Source: Bacilli bacterium (GTDB lineage Bacteria > Bacillota_I > Bacilli_A > RFN20 > CAG-826). From it: a stretch of 6,333 nucleotides of DNA. The notes beneath the pieces were generated by a model that worked only from the letters and a program-made list of their open reading frames with translations, did no database searches and was not told the DNA's origin. A program made the translations under genes and the position numbers. The number at the start of each line of letters is the position of its first letter. Position 1 is the first letter of the stretch. This document shows positions 1 to 5,386 of the stretch, in pieces. The stretch is from contig JAILKX010000198.1 in the NCBI GenBank assembly GCA_024693415.1, forward strand, positions 1-6,333, given 5' to 3'.

Positions 1-27
1 CCTGAATGTGTGTTGTTTGATTTATTC

Positions 28-54
28 AAAAAATTCCGCAACGGCGGTAATTTT
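28..54 (-). terminator. Probable rho-independent terminator after recO
   Basis: On the minus strand a hairpin lies about 40 nt after the recO stop codon. A 6-bp A/T stem (30-35 with 49-54) continues into a 4-bp G/C stem (36-39 with 44-47) around a CGTT loop, with one bulged base at 48. A run of T follows the stem at 33-28. The G/C part is short, so it is weaker than the other terminators in this window, but its place at the end of the ybeY-cdd-era-recO cluster fits an operon end. Confidence 0.55.
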
Positions 55-93
55 AATCGGATTTCAAACTTATTCAACCTTAAATAAGTGTAC

Positions 94-843
94 TTATATC
101 GTTCTGAGCAATTTCATACCGGACAAGTTTATTCCGGTCTGCTCGCTCAGGTAGTCCGCTAAAGCGATGAGCAACGCGATCGAATCCGAGGGCGCAAATT
201 GGGCCTTCGGCAGGTCACTTATGGCGCAGCGGAAGGCAAAGCGCAGCATCTTGAGCTGGACGACCGGGCTCTTCTCGATGCCGAGCTCGGCGGCGCAGTC
301 GCGGCACACGAACCCGCCATCGGCATAGGAAACGCCGACGATGTCGGTTTTTTTGCCGCAGAGGACGCACTCCCCCACATCCAAGCCGATCCCCGCGTAG
401 ACCAATAGTTTGCAGAAGCCGATGAAGGCGTAGGCCAAAGGGTTGTCGGAATCCTTGATGGCCCTAAGGCTCGCCTCGAGCCACATGAAGAGGTCGACGC
501 TCGGCTCTTCGCCCGGTTCCGAGAAGAGCTTCAAGGCCGCTTCGGCGAGCAAAGAGGCGCAGATCGACGACTCGAGCGACTTGTCGGAGTACAGCAATGC
601 CTCCGGAGAGGCCTCTACGAGGCTCGTAGGGCCGTTTTGCGACTCGGTCAGTATAAATGACCCTAGGCAAAGTTCCGTGCAGCCAGAGCCGTTTTTAGAG
701 GGCAGCTTGCGCACGCCCCTCGCGTAGAAGGAAAAGACGCCGCCATCGCCGAGGGCGGTGATCATGGCGTCGTTGCCTTTCGTGGGGACGTTCCTGAGGA
801 CGATCCCCCGCTTCTTTATCTTCTCGCCGCTATTCCACGCCAT
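94..843 (-). CDS. recO: DNA repair protein RecO
   Basis: RecO is a recombination mediator. With RecR it loads RecA onto SSB-coated single-stranded DNA in the RecFOR gap-repair pathway, and it anneals complementary strands. The N-terminal part, with GIVLR and FYARGVRK segments near residues 13-46, matches the RecO OB-fold. The middle is helical, and a C-terminal zinc site is visible as CxxC at about 159-162 and CxxC at about 180-183. The length of 249 residues is normal. I chose the ATG at 843; a TTG at 858 would add five residues. The gene follows era and overlaps its 3' end by about 14 nt, the standard Bacillota era-recO arrangement, so translation is probably coupled. No clear Shine-Dalgarno precedes the start. 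The N-terminus lacks the usual acidic 'GE.D' pattern after GIVLR and reads TKGNDAMITAL instead, so it is somewhat divergent. Identity rests on the fold pattern, the zinc site and the context. Confidence 0.93.
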   Translation of the reverse strand: MAWNSGEKIKKRGIVLRNVPTKGNDAMITALGDGGVFSFYARGVRKLPSKNGSGCTELCLGSFILTESQNGPTSLVEASPEALLYSDKSLESSICASLLAEAALKLFSEPGEEPSVDLFMWLEASLRAIKDSDNPLAYAFIGFCKLLVYAGIGLDVGECVLCGKKTDIVGVSYADGGFVCRDCAAELGIEKSPVVQLKMLRFAFRCAISDLPKAQFAPSDSIALLIALADYLSEQTGINLSGMKLLRTI

Positions 844-1711
844 AGCCAAGGTCGCCAAGCTTCCTCAAGTCGTCGCGCCAGCCCGGGATCTCTTCGACCT
901 CAAGCTGCAGCGAAGAGATGCCGACGTGCCACATTCTTTCCAGTTCTTTTCTAGACGCCATCGAGATTTTCTTGATCATCTCGCCGCCTTTGCCGATGAC
1001 GATGGCCTTGTGGGCCTTCTTCTCGACGATGATGCGGCCTTTGATCTTCAGGTGGCCATCCTTCTCGGATATCGAATCGATCTTGACCGCCGCCTGATGC
1101 GGGACCTCCTCGCGCAGGAAATGGAGCATCTTCTCGCGGATGACCTCCTTCGCCTGGTAGGATTCGTCTTTGTCGGTCAATACGTCGTCAGGATAGAACG
1201 GCTCACCCTCTTGAAGAAGGGGAATGACCGCGTCTTTGATCTCGCGGATGCCATAATTCTCGAGCAAACTCGCCTCGATGACCGGGACCTCGGGGAAGGC
1301 TTCCTTCAGCGCTTCCTTGATCTCAAGCCCGCGCTCCGGGCGGATCAGATCGATCTTATTGAGCACGAAGAAACGGGGCGCATCGGATTTGATGGACCCG
1401 AAGATTTTCAAGTCGTCGTCGAGGCTTTTCACGGAAGCGTCGATGAGGTACAAGACGGCATCGACCCCCCTGCTCGACTCAAAAGCGGTCCGCTTCATGA
1501 CCCCATAGAGCTTCTCCTGTCCATAGAAGATGCCCGGGGTGTCGACGAAGACGATCTGCAGGTCCTTCTGGGTGAGGACGCCGCTAATGGCGTCCCTAGT
1601 GGTCTGAGCCTTCGGGGTGACGATGCTCACCTTCTTGGAAAGCATCGCGTTGAGCAAGGTGCTCTTGCCGACGTTTGGGCGGCCCAAAATCGCGACGAAG
1701 CCTACCTTCAT
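830..1711 (-). CDS. era: GTPase Era, 16S rRNA/30S assembly factor
   Basis: Era is an essential GTPase that binds the 3' end of 16S rRNA and helps mature the 30S subunit; it may sit at the membrane periphery. All GTPase motifs are visible in the 293 residues: G1 GRPNVGKS (10-17), G2 in AQTTRD (35-40), G3 DTPG (57-60), G4 NKID (118-121) and G5 EASL (146-149, often SAL in relatives). The C-terminal KH domain carries VIGKGGEMIKKI at about 238-249, and the protein ends with the family's usual W-rich tail. The length is typical. The ATG overlaps the cdd stop as ATGA, and a strong Shine-Dalgarno GGAGGTGA lies at 1715-1722, which settles the start. Its neighbour ybeY, whose product also matures the 16S 3' end, makes functional sense. 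A long open frame on the opposite strand here is only a G+C-driven shadow. Confidence 0.98.
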   Translation of the reverse strand: MKVGFVAILGRPNVGKSTLLNAMLSKKVSIVTPKAQTTRDAISGVLTQKDLQIVFVDTPGIFYGQEKLYGVMKRTAFESSRGVDAVLYLIDASVKSLDDDLKIFGSIKSDAPRFFVLNKIDLIRPERGLEIKEALKEAFPEVPVIEASLLENYGIREIKDAVIPLLQEGEPFYPDDVLTDKDESYQAKEVIREKMLHFLREEVPHQAAVKIDSISEKDGHLKIKGRIIVEKKAHKAIVIGKGGEMIKKISMASRKELERMWHVGISSLQLEVEEIPGWRDDLRKLGDLGYGVE

Positions 1712-2106
1712 AGGTCACCTCCGTCGAAGGCGAAGGGCAAAAGCTCCGACACGGTGGTCGTTTTCTCATCGCCTTTGAGGTTGGCGAGGTAGATCGGGGC
1801 GTCAGCGGGGAATAGCTCGCTTAAGACCTGGCGGCAGGCGCCGCAGGGCGAGCAAGGCCCCTCGGTGTCGGCGACGATCGCGAGTCCGACGAATTCGTCG
1901 GTCGAGCGCCCGTTCATGAGGGCGTTGTAAAGCGCGTTGCGCTCGGCGCACATGCAAAGGGGATAGGAGGCGTTCTCGACGTTGGCGCCGAGGTAGACGG
2001 TCCCGTCTTCGCAAAGAAGCGCGGCGCCGACGGCGAAGCGGCTATAGGGCGAATAGCTCCTGTCGCGGGCTTCGATCGCGGTCTGAATCAGTTCGTTCTT
2101 GGTCAT
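1708..2106 (-). CDS. cdd: Cytidine deaminase
   Basis: This enzyme deaminates cytidine and deoxycytidine to uridine and deoxyuridine in pyrimidine salvage. The 132-residue length is that of the small homotetrameric class found in Bacillota. The zinc site is complete: C53 with the catalytic E55 in the CAERNA motif, and C88 and C91 in the PCGACRQ motif. The nucleoside-binding segment SRFAVGAAL (22-30) and the NVEN motif (42-45) are present. I chose the ATG at 2106 because a Shine-Dalgarno GGAGG lies 8 nt upstream (2115-2119) and the protein then begins as the family does. An in-frame ATG at 2202 would add a lysine/serine-rich stretch read out of ybeY's 3' end. The gene lies 19 nt after ybeY and overlaps era by 4 nt (ATGA), so it belongs to the same operon. 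In B. subtilis dgkA sits between ybeY and cdd; it is absent here. Confidence 0.97.
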   Translation of the reverse strand: MTKNELIQTAIEARDRSYSPYSRFAVGAALLCEDGTVYLGANVENASYPLCMCAERNALYNALMNGRSTDEFVGLAIVADTEGPCSPCGACRQVLSELFPADAPIYLANLKGDEKTTTVSELLPFAFDGGDL

Positions 2107-2114
2107 CGTATTTT

Positions 2115-2120
2115 CCTCCG
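2115..2120 (-). promoter_or_regulatory. Ribosome binding site deciding the cdd start
   Basis: CGGAGG on the minus strand lies 8 nt before the ATG at 2106, inside the 19-nt gap after the ybeY stop. It supports the short 132-residue cytidine deaminase over an in-frame start further upstream at 2202. Confidence 0.8.
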
Positions 2121-2125
2121 ATTCC

Positions 2126-2623
2126 TCAATTGGCTCGGCTATCTCTTTCTTTTTTGACCGCTTCGAGGATTTTTTCCTGAAGCGGGAACATGATATCCTC
2201 ATCTTCCTTGGTCATGTGGTCGTAGCCAAGAAGATGCAATAGGCCATGGCAGAATAGGAACGATAGCTCGCGCTCATCGGTGTTGCCGATCTCCTTCGCT
2301 TGGCGGAGCGCCTGCGGGACGCAGACGAATATCTCGCCTAAGAGGCGCGGGGCGTCGCCCACGATCTTCCCCACTTCGCTCTCATCGTCGAGGAAGGCGA
2401 AGGAGATGACGTCGGTGATGCGGTCGACGCCGCGGTAATCGCGGTTGATCTCGTGGATCGTCGGGTCGTCGACGAGGCTCACGTCGACCTCGTAGTTCTC
2501 CTTGACATTGAGTTCGCGGAAAGCGACCTCCATGATGAGGCGATACTCGCCTTCGAGTGAATCGTATTGGGGATCCAGCCTATTTTCGAATTCCAGTTCC
2601 ATTGGCGCGTATGATTTTATCAT
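2126..2623 (-). CDS. ybeY: Endoribonuclease YbeY (rRNA maturation factor)
   Basis: YbeY is a metal-dependent single-strand endoribonuclease needed for 16S rRNA 3'-end maturation and 70S quality control. The zinc signature HGLLHLLGYDH is present, with ligands H126, H130 and H136 counted from the upstream start, and the family segments EINRDYRGVDRITDVISF (58-75) and LLGEIFV (94-100) are conserved. Coordinates use the outer ATG at 2623 (165 residues). The ATG at 2602 (158 residues, beginning MELEFENRLD) aligns better with the usual family start, and the first ATG falls inside a perfect hairpin at 2609-2625. Neither start has a recognisable Shine-Dalgarno, which is odd beside neighbours with strong ones. 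The stop is TGA, 19 nt before cdd. Grouping with era joins two 16S-processing factors. The function is certain; the start is not. Confidence 0.96.
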   Translation of the reverse strand: MIKSYAPMELEFENRLDPQYDSLEGEYRLIMEVAFRELNVKENYEVDVSLVDDPTIHEINRDYRGVDRITDVISFAFLDDESEVGKIVGDAPRLLGEIFVCVPQALRQAKEIGNTDERELSFLFCHGLLHLLGYDHMTKEDEDIMFPLQEKILEAVKKERDSRAN

Positions 2624-2625
2624 AC
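2609..2625. repeat. Perfect inverted repeat over the ybeY start region
   Basis: GTATGAT, a TTT spacer and ATCATAC form a 17-bp perfect dyad with two 7-bp arms (2609-2615 and 2619-2625). It covers the outer candidate ATG of ybeY (2623) and ends 6 nt before the inner ATG (2602). As RNA it would make a small A/U-rich hairpin; as DNA it could be a protein-binding site. Its role is unknown. Confidence 0.6.
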
Positions 2626-2662
2626 TGCGTCGCCGATAGGAGGAAAATTCGTCGAAGCGCGG

Positions 2663-3880
2663 CTAGGCCGCGTCTTTTTGCGGCAGCTCGCGGCAGAAAT
2701 GGAGGATGAAGAAGGGCTCTTCGCGCTTCTTGTCCTCATAGAGGTCGAAGTCGCGAAGCGCCTGGCTCCCCTGCTGCATCAAGGCGCCGGTGGCCAAGGA
2801 ATATAGGAGGAAGCGCTCGAGGCTTATGTCGCCGCCGAATGCCGCCATGAAGACCGCCGACAGGGAGAGGGCACCTATCAGGATCATCACGTCGCGGACG
2901 ATGAGGCTGCGTCCATACCTGCTGGAGGCGGATGAGAGCTGGTCGAGGGTCTCCCTCCTCCTCTCCGCGTCGAGCGCTCCGTGGAGAAAACCATGCTCGA
3001 GGCGCTCCACTTCGCCTTTCATACGCTTCTCCTTGTCGCCCTCTAGCAGGTAATCGAGCACGACCAGGAGCAAACCGCAACAGAGGCTCAAAGATAAGAC
3101 CCCATCGCGGATACCGAACAGAATCAAGGCCGCTGCCACCTCGAAAACCGAGGTGACGAGGCGGGACAAAGACGAAAGCGCCGCGGCCTTGTAAAGGTGG
3201 TAATGCACGAACCGCTCCTCCCTCGCCAGGGAGCGCGGGTCGTCCACCTTTTTCAGATAGCGCCCATCGAACCTCTTGAGCTGTCTCGCGGCAAAGGCCC
3301 TGCTGGCCGCCATGCCTAGCAGAGCCAACGAGAAGCATAGGAGGGAGATGGGGAAATTCTCGCCACCGGCGCCAAGGAAGAGCAGTCCTATCGCCAGGGC
3401 GGCTATCGGAAACAATGAGAAAGCGACCATGAAGGCGGATTCGCTCGCCTTCAAAGGACGCACCTTATGGAACTTGGGAGCGATGTTCTCGTAGCGCTCC
3501 ACCGCGAGGTATTTTCCCTCGAAAATCCGCGCCAGGTCTTCTTTTTTCATGACTCTTTTCCCGCGGGCGGGATCGAGGATTATGAACTTCTTCTTGGTCG
3601 CGCTTTCGAGGAGGACCATGTGCCGGAGGCCGTCCTCCACCACGCTTAGCAAAAGCGGGTATTCGATGTTATCGATGAGCAGCATCGGGTCCTCGACGCG
3701 GTACGCGCCGAGCACGAGCCCGTATTCGCGGGCGTATTCGACGAGCTCGCCGAAGTTCGGGGCCGCCCCGTCGATAATCCTTTCCGGGGCATAGGCGAAA
3801 TCCGTGCGCCCCGAGACGATGTTCAATGCCATTTTGACGCAGGCGAAGCCGCATCCTTTTTTCTGTGCTTGGTAGATCAT
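2663..3880 (-). CDS. C39-type cysteine peptidase domain fused to a six-helix exporter-like membrane domain, no ATPase
   Basis: This 405-residue protein starts with a peptidase C39 domain, the type that cleaves double-glycine leaders in bacteriocin and peptide exporters. The oxyanion Gln (Q4), catalytic C10 in GCGFAC, H87 in RHMVLL and D103 in LDPARGK all fit the C39 pattern. The residue before the catalytic Cys is Gly rather than the common Asp. Six hydrophobic segments follow at about 149-170, 176-197, 244-258, 261-279, 331-350 and 352-371. Long charged loops follow helices 2 and 4, as in type I ABC exporters, but shorter. The chain then ends after about 35 polar residues, with no Walker A, signature or Walker B motif. 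Upstream is a strong Shine-Dalgarno (AGGAGG, 10 nt before the ATG). ybeY follows after 39 nt. I infer a membrane-bound peptidase or an ATPase-less half-transporter. The substrate is unknown, and no double-glycine precursor gene is visible here. Confidence 0.8.
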   Translation of the reverse strand: MIYQAQKKGCGFACVKMALNIVSGRTDFAYAPERIIDGAAPNFGELVEYAREYGLVLGAYRVEDPMLLIDNIEYPLLLSVVEDGLRHMVLLESATKKKFIILDPARGKRVMKKEDLARIFEGKYLAVERYENIAPKFHKVRPLKASESAFMVAFSLFPIAALAIGLLFLGAGGENFPISLLCFSLALLGMAASRAFAARQLKRFDGRYLKKVDDPRSLAREERFVHYHLYKAAALSSLSRLVTSVFEVAAALILFGIRDGVLSLSLCCGLLLVVLDYLLEGDKEKRMKGEVERLEHGFLHGALDAERRRETLDQLSSASSRYGRSLIVRDVMILIGALSLSAVFMAAFGGDISLERFLLYSLATGALMQQGSQALRDFDLYEDKKREEPFFILHFCRELPQKDAA

Positions 3881-3999
3881 GGGAATTTTTCCTCCTCACC
3901 TAATTGATTGGAGGGGAAACGCCAAAAGTGACACAAAAAAATTCAACTTTTTTCAAAGTGCCGATGCAGTCGAAACTATTTTTTTCGGAAAAAGCGAAG

Positions 4000-4021
4000 A
4001 AAAACCCCGCACGAGGCGGGG
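4000..4021 (-). terminator. Rho-independent terminator after rpsU
   Basis: On the minus strand CCCCGC, a CTCGT loop and GCGGGG form a perfect 6-bp G/C stem (4005-4010 with 4016-4021), followed at once by TTTTT (4004-4000). It begins about 20 nt after the rpsU stop codon and separates rpsU from the C39 gene. Confidence 0.88.
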
Positions 4022-4041
4022 CGGTTCGATTCGGACGCGGA

Positions 4042-4218
4042 TTAGAATTTCTTCCTGCGAGCGAATTTCTGCTTCATTTTGCGCATCAGAGCGGGCTTGA
4101 GGTAAGCCTCCCTTTTGCGGGTCTCAAGAAGGATGCCGGACTTGTTGACGCCACGCTTGAACCTGCGGAGCGCTTCGTCGATGCTTTCGCCCTCGCGGAC
4201 GACGGTTTTGACTGCCAT
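4042..4218 (-). CDS. rpsU: Small ribosomal subunit protein bS21
   Basis: bS21 is a small basic protein of the 30S platform, near the 16S 3' end and the anti-Shine-Dalgarno, and helps initiation on natural messages. Translation of this stretch gives 58 residues beginning [12 protein letters not shown]. It has the family features [12 protein letters not shown] (11-22), [12 protein letters not shown] (26-37) and a highly basic tail ending ARRKKF. The length is normal for the family. The stop TAA is at 4042-4044. A Shine-Dalgarno-like AGGTGA lies about 8 nt upstream of the ATG. The gene looks like its own transcription unit: a candidate promoter at 4252-4280 and a strong terminator at 4000-4021 bracket it. 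It keeps the Bacillota position downstream of mtaB and deoC. The yqeY gene that usually follows rpsU is missing, and the C39 gene takes that place. Confidence 0.97.
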   Translation of the reverse strand: MAVKTVVREGESIDEALRRFKRGVNKSGILLETRKREAYLKPALMRKMKQKFARRKKF

Positions 4219-4251
4219 TGCTGTTTCACCTACCTTCCTGACAACGTAGAA

Positions 4252-4280
4252 AGAATACTCTCACGCATGCGAGATTGCAA
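4252..4280 (-). promoter_or_regulatory. Candidate sigma-70 promoter of rpsU with palindromic spacer
   Basis: On the minus strand TTGCAA (4280-4275) and TATTCT (4257-4252) are separated by exactly 17 nt, each matching 4 of 6 consensus bases. The -10 box is 33 nt from the rpsU ATG. The spacer holds the perfect 8-bp palindrome CGCATGCG (4264-4271), extended by two more pairs across one mismatch on each side (4261-4274). A terminator for deoC lies just upstream, so a promoter is expected here. Confidence 0.55.
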
Positions 4281-4340
4281 AGATTTTTTGCGAATTCCTC
4301 CTTTTGTGGCGAAACCCCCGACCCCGCGCCCACTATAGGC

Positions 4341-4377
4341 AAAAAGAAAACGCCCCCACCGCGATGGATGAGGGCAT
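4341..4377 (-). terminator. Rho-independent terminator after deoC
   Basis: On the minus strand a 9-bp stem with G-U pairs (ATGCCCTCA at 4377-4369 with TGGGGGCGT at 4358-4350) closes a 10-nt loop and is followed by a T-rich tract, TTTTCTTTTT, reaching 4341. It begins 12 nt after the deoC stop codon. Confidence 0.85.
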
Positions 4378-4389
4378 TTGGGCTTTGGC

Positions 4390-5034
4390 TTATTTCTCGT
4401 TCATGATCGCGACGCTTGCCGAGCATCCGAGGCGGCTTGCTCCGGCTTCGACCATCGCGCAGGCTTCCGCTTTGGTGTGGATGCCGCCGCTTGCTTTGAC
4501 GCCGAGGCGATCCCCGACGGTCTCGCGCATGATCCTGACCGCTTCGACGGTCGCGCCGCCCTTGTTGAAGCCGGTCGAGGTCTTGACGTAGTCAGCGCCG
4601 CCTTTCTCCGACGCCTCCGAAGCTTTTTTGATCTCTTCGGGGGTGAGGAGGCAGGTCTCGAGGATGACTTTCAGGAGCTTGCCGTGGCAGGCTGCCTTGA
4701 CCAAGGCGATCTCCTTGGCGACATAGTCGTAGTCGCCTTCCTTGACCTTGGAGACGTTGAGGACCATGTCGATCTCGGTCGCGCCCTGCTCCACCGCTTT
4801 CTCGGCCTCATAGGCCTTGACCTCGGGGATGTTGGAGCCTAGCGGGAAGCCGATGACGGTGCAGACGTTGACCGTGGTCCCTTTGAGTTCATTGGCGACG
4901 AACGCGACATAATCGGGGTTCACGCAGACGCTTGCGAAGTCGAATTCCTTCGCCTCATCGCAGATTTTCTTGACCTGGGCGGTCGTTGCCTCCGGTTTGA
5001 GGAGGGTGTGGTCGAATAGTTTGTTGAATTCCAT
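4390..5034 (-). CDS. deoC: Deoxyribose-phosphate aldolase
   Basis: DeoC cleaves 2-deoxyribose 5-phosphate to glyceraldehyde 3-phosphate and acetaldehyde, the last step in using deoxynucleosides as carbon source. The protein is a cytosolic class I TIM-barrel aldolase of 214 residues, a normal length for the short bacterial type. The Schiff-base lysine is K151 in VKTSTGF, the second active-site lysine is K180 in VKASGGI, and D89 lies in EIDMVLN. IDHTLLKP-like FDHTLLKP (7-14) and VIGFPLG (60-66) are also typical. The C-terminal phosphate-binding stretch reads RLGCSASVAI where relatives have RLGTSS. A Shine-Dalgarno-like AAAGGAA precedes the ATG. It lies between the rpmF terminator and its own terminator, and I see no clear promoter in the 27 nt after the rpmF terminator, so it may depend on read-through. 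cdd, which acts on the same nucleoside pool, lies further downstream. Confidence 0.97.
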   Translation of the reverse strand: MEFNKLFDHTLLKPEATTAQVKKICDEAKEFDFASVCVNPDYVAFVANELKGTTVNVCTVIGFPLGSNIPEVKAYEAEKAVEQGATEIDMVLNVSKVKEGDYDYVAKEIALVKAACHGKLLKVILETCLLTPEEIKKASEASEKGGADYVKTSTGFNKGGATVEAVRIMRETVGDRLGVKASGGIHTKAEACAMVEAGASRLGCSASVAIMNEK

Positions 5035-5061
5035 GGGTCTATTCCTTTTCTTAAGAAAATC

Positions 5062-5095
5062 TTAAAACAAAAATGCCCCGCAGTGCGAGGCATTT
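5062..5095 (-). terminator. Rho-independent terminator after rpmF
   Basis: On the minus strand AAATGCCTCGC (5095-5085), a 3-nt ACT loop and GCGGGGCATTT (5081-5071) make an 11-bp stem with one G-U pair, followed by TTGTTTT (5070-5064). It starts 7 nt after the rpmF stop codon. It is the strongest hairpin in the window. Confidence 0.9.
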
Positions 5096-5102
5096 CGAAT
5101 TT

Positions 5103-5294
5103 TTATTCTTCGTCTTTCTTCTTGACGTTGAGGACCTGCTTGCCATCGTAGTAGCCGCATTTGGGGCAAACGTGATGGGCGCGGATCATCTCACCGCACT
5201 TGGGGCAAGCGACGAGGCCGACGACTTCGAGCTTGAAGTGCGAGCGGCGAAGCCTTTTCCTGGTCTTGCTGATTCTTCTCTGAGGGACTGCCAT
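5103..5294 (-). CDS. rpmF: Large ribosomal subunit protein bL32
   Basis: bL32 is a small 50S protein near the peptidyl-transferase end of the exit tunnel region. The 63 residues begin [14 protein letters not shown], the hallmark N-terminus, and contain a zinc ribbon with C30, C33, C43 and C46 (CPKC ... CPKC). All four cysteines are present, so this is the zinc-binding form rather than the cysteine-free paralogue some Bacillota express under zinc limitation. AAGGAG lies 8 nt before the ATG, fixing the start. A near-consensus promoter (5324-5351) and a strong terminator (5062-5095) make it an independent unit that can also receive transcripts from mtaB. In many bacteria rpmF is paired with the DUF177 gene (yceD/ylbN); its place between mtaB and deoC is unusual compared with B. 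subtilis. Confidence 0.98.
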   Translation of the reverse strand: MAVPQRRISKTRKRLRRSHFKLEVVGLVACPKCGEMIRAHHVCPKCGYYDGKQVLNVKKKDEE

Positions 5295-5323
5295 TTTACG
5301 ATCTCCTTCTTTTTCCGTGGGCT

Positions 5324-5351
5324 ATTATAGAAGGTTCGACCGCTTAGTCAA
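5324..5351 (-). promoter_or_regulatory. Sigma-70 (SigA-type) promoter of rpmF
   Basis: On the minus strand TTGACT (5351-5346, 5 of 6 consensus) and a perfect TATAAT (5329-5324) are 16 nt apart. The -10 box lies about 30 nt before the rpmF ATG, leaving a short leader with the AAGGAG ribosome site at 5303-5308. This is the best promoter in the window and fits a highly expressed ribosomal protein gene. Confidence 0.85.
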
Positions 5352-5386
5352 ACGAAAAACTGATACAATGTCAAAAAATTTCCTAA

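Noticed and set aside
758..1792. Long 344-codon open frame on the plus strand opposite era
   Set aside because: It mirrors era codon for codon in a G+C-rich gene, has no ribosome site and no recognisable domain, while era on the other strand has every GTPase and KH motif.
2107..2202. Upstream extension of cdd starting at the ATG at 2202
   Set aside because: The extra 32 residues are a lysine/serine-rich reading of the ybeY 3' end in another frame. The ATG at 2106 has a good ribosome site and fits the family's usual start and length.
2736..3338. Second minus-strand frame inside the C39 gene
   Set aside because: It is an arginine/glycine/proline-rich out-of-frame reading with no ribosome site. 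The main frame has the peptidase motif and clean hydrophobic helices.
3881..4000. A/T-rich gap before the C39 gene, examined for a promoter
   Set aside because: TTGAAA- and TTGAAT-like boxes occur in the T/A runs, but no acceptable -10 box lies at the right distance, so I report no promoter. The Shine-Dalgarno at 3891-3896 is clear.
4226..4305. AAAAGGAGG at 4297-4305 followed by a 12-codon minus-strand frame starting at 4268
   Set aside because: The ribosome-like site is about 28 nt from the ATG, and the tiny frame lies over the proposed rpsU promoter and leader. I cannot support it as a gene.
3904..4338. Plus-strand 144-codon open frame across the rpsU region
   Set aside because: It runs through the rpsU terminator, antisense to rpsU and into the promoter region. 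rpsU itself is unmistakable on the minus strand.
5369..5374. TTGACA box upstream of the rpmF promoter
   Set aside because: It is a perfect -35 hexamer, but 17 nt downstream there is another -35-like TTGACT instead of a -10 box. Only the TTGACT/TATAAT pair makes a usable promoter.
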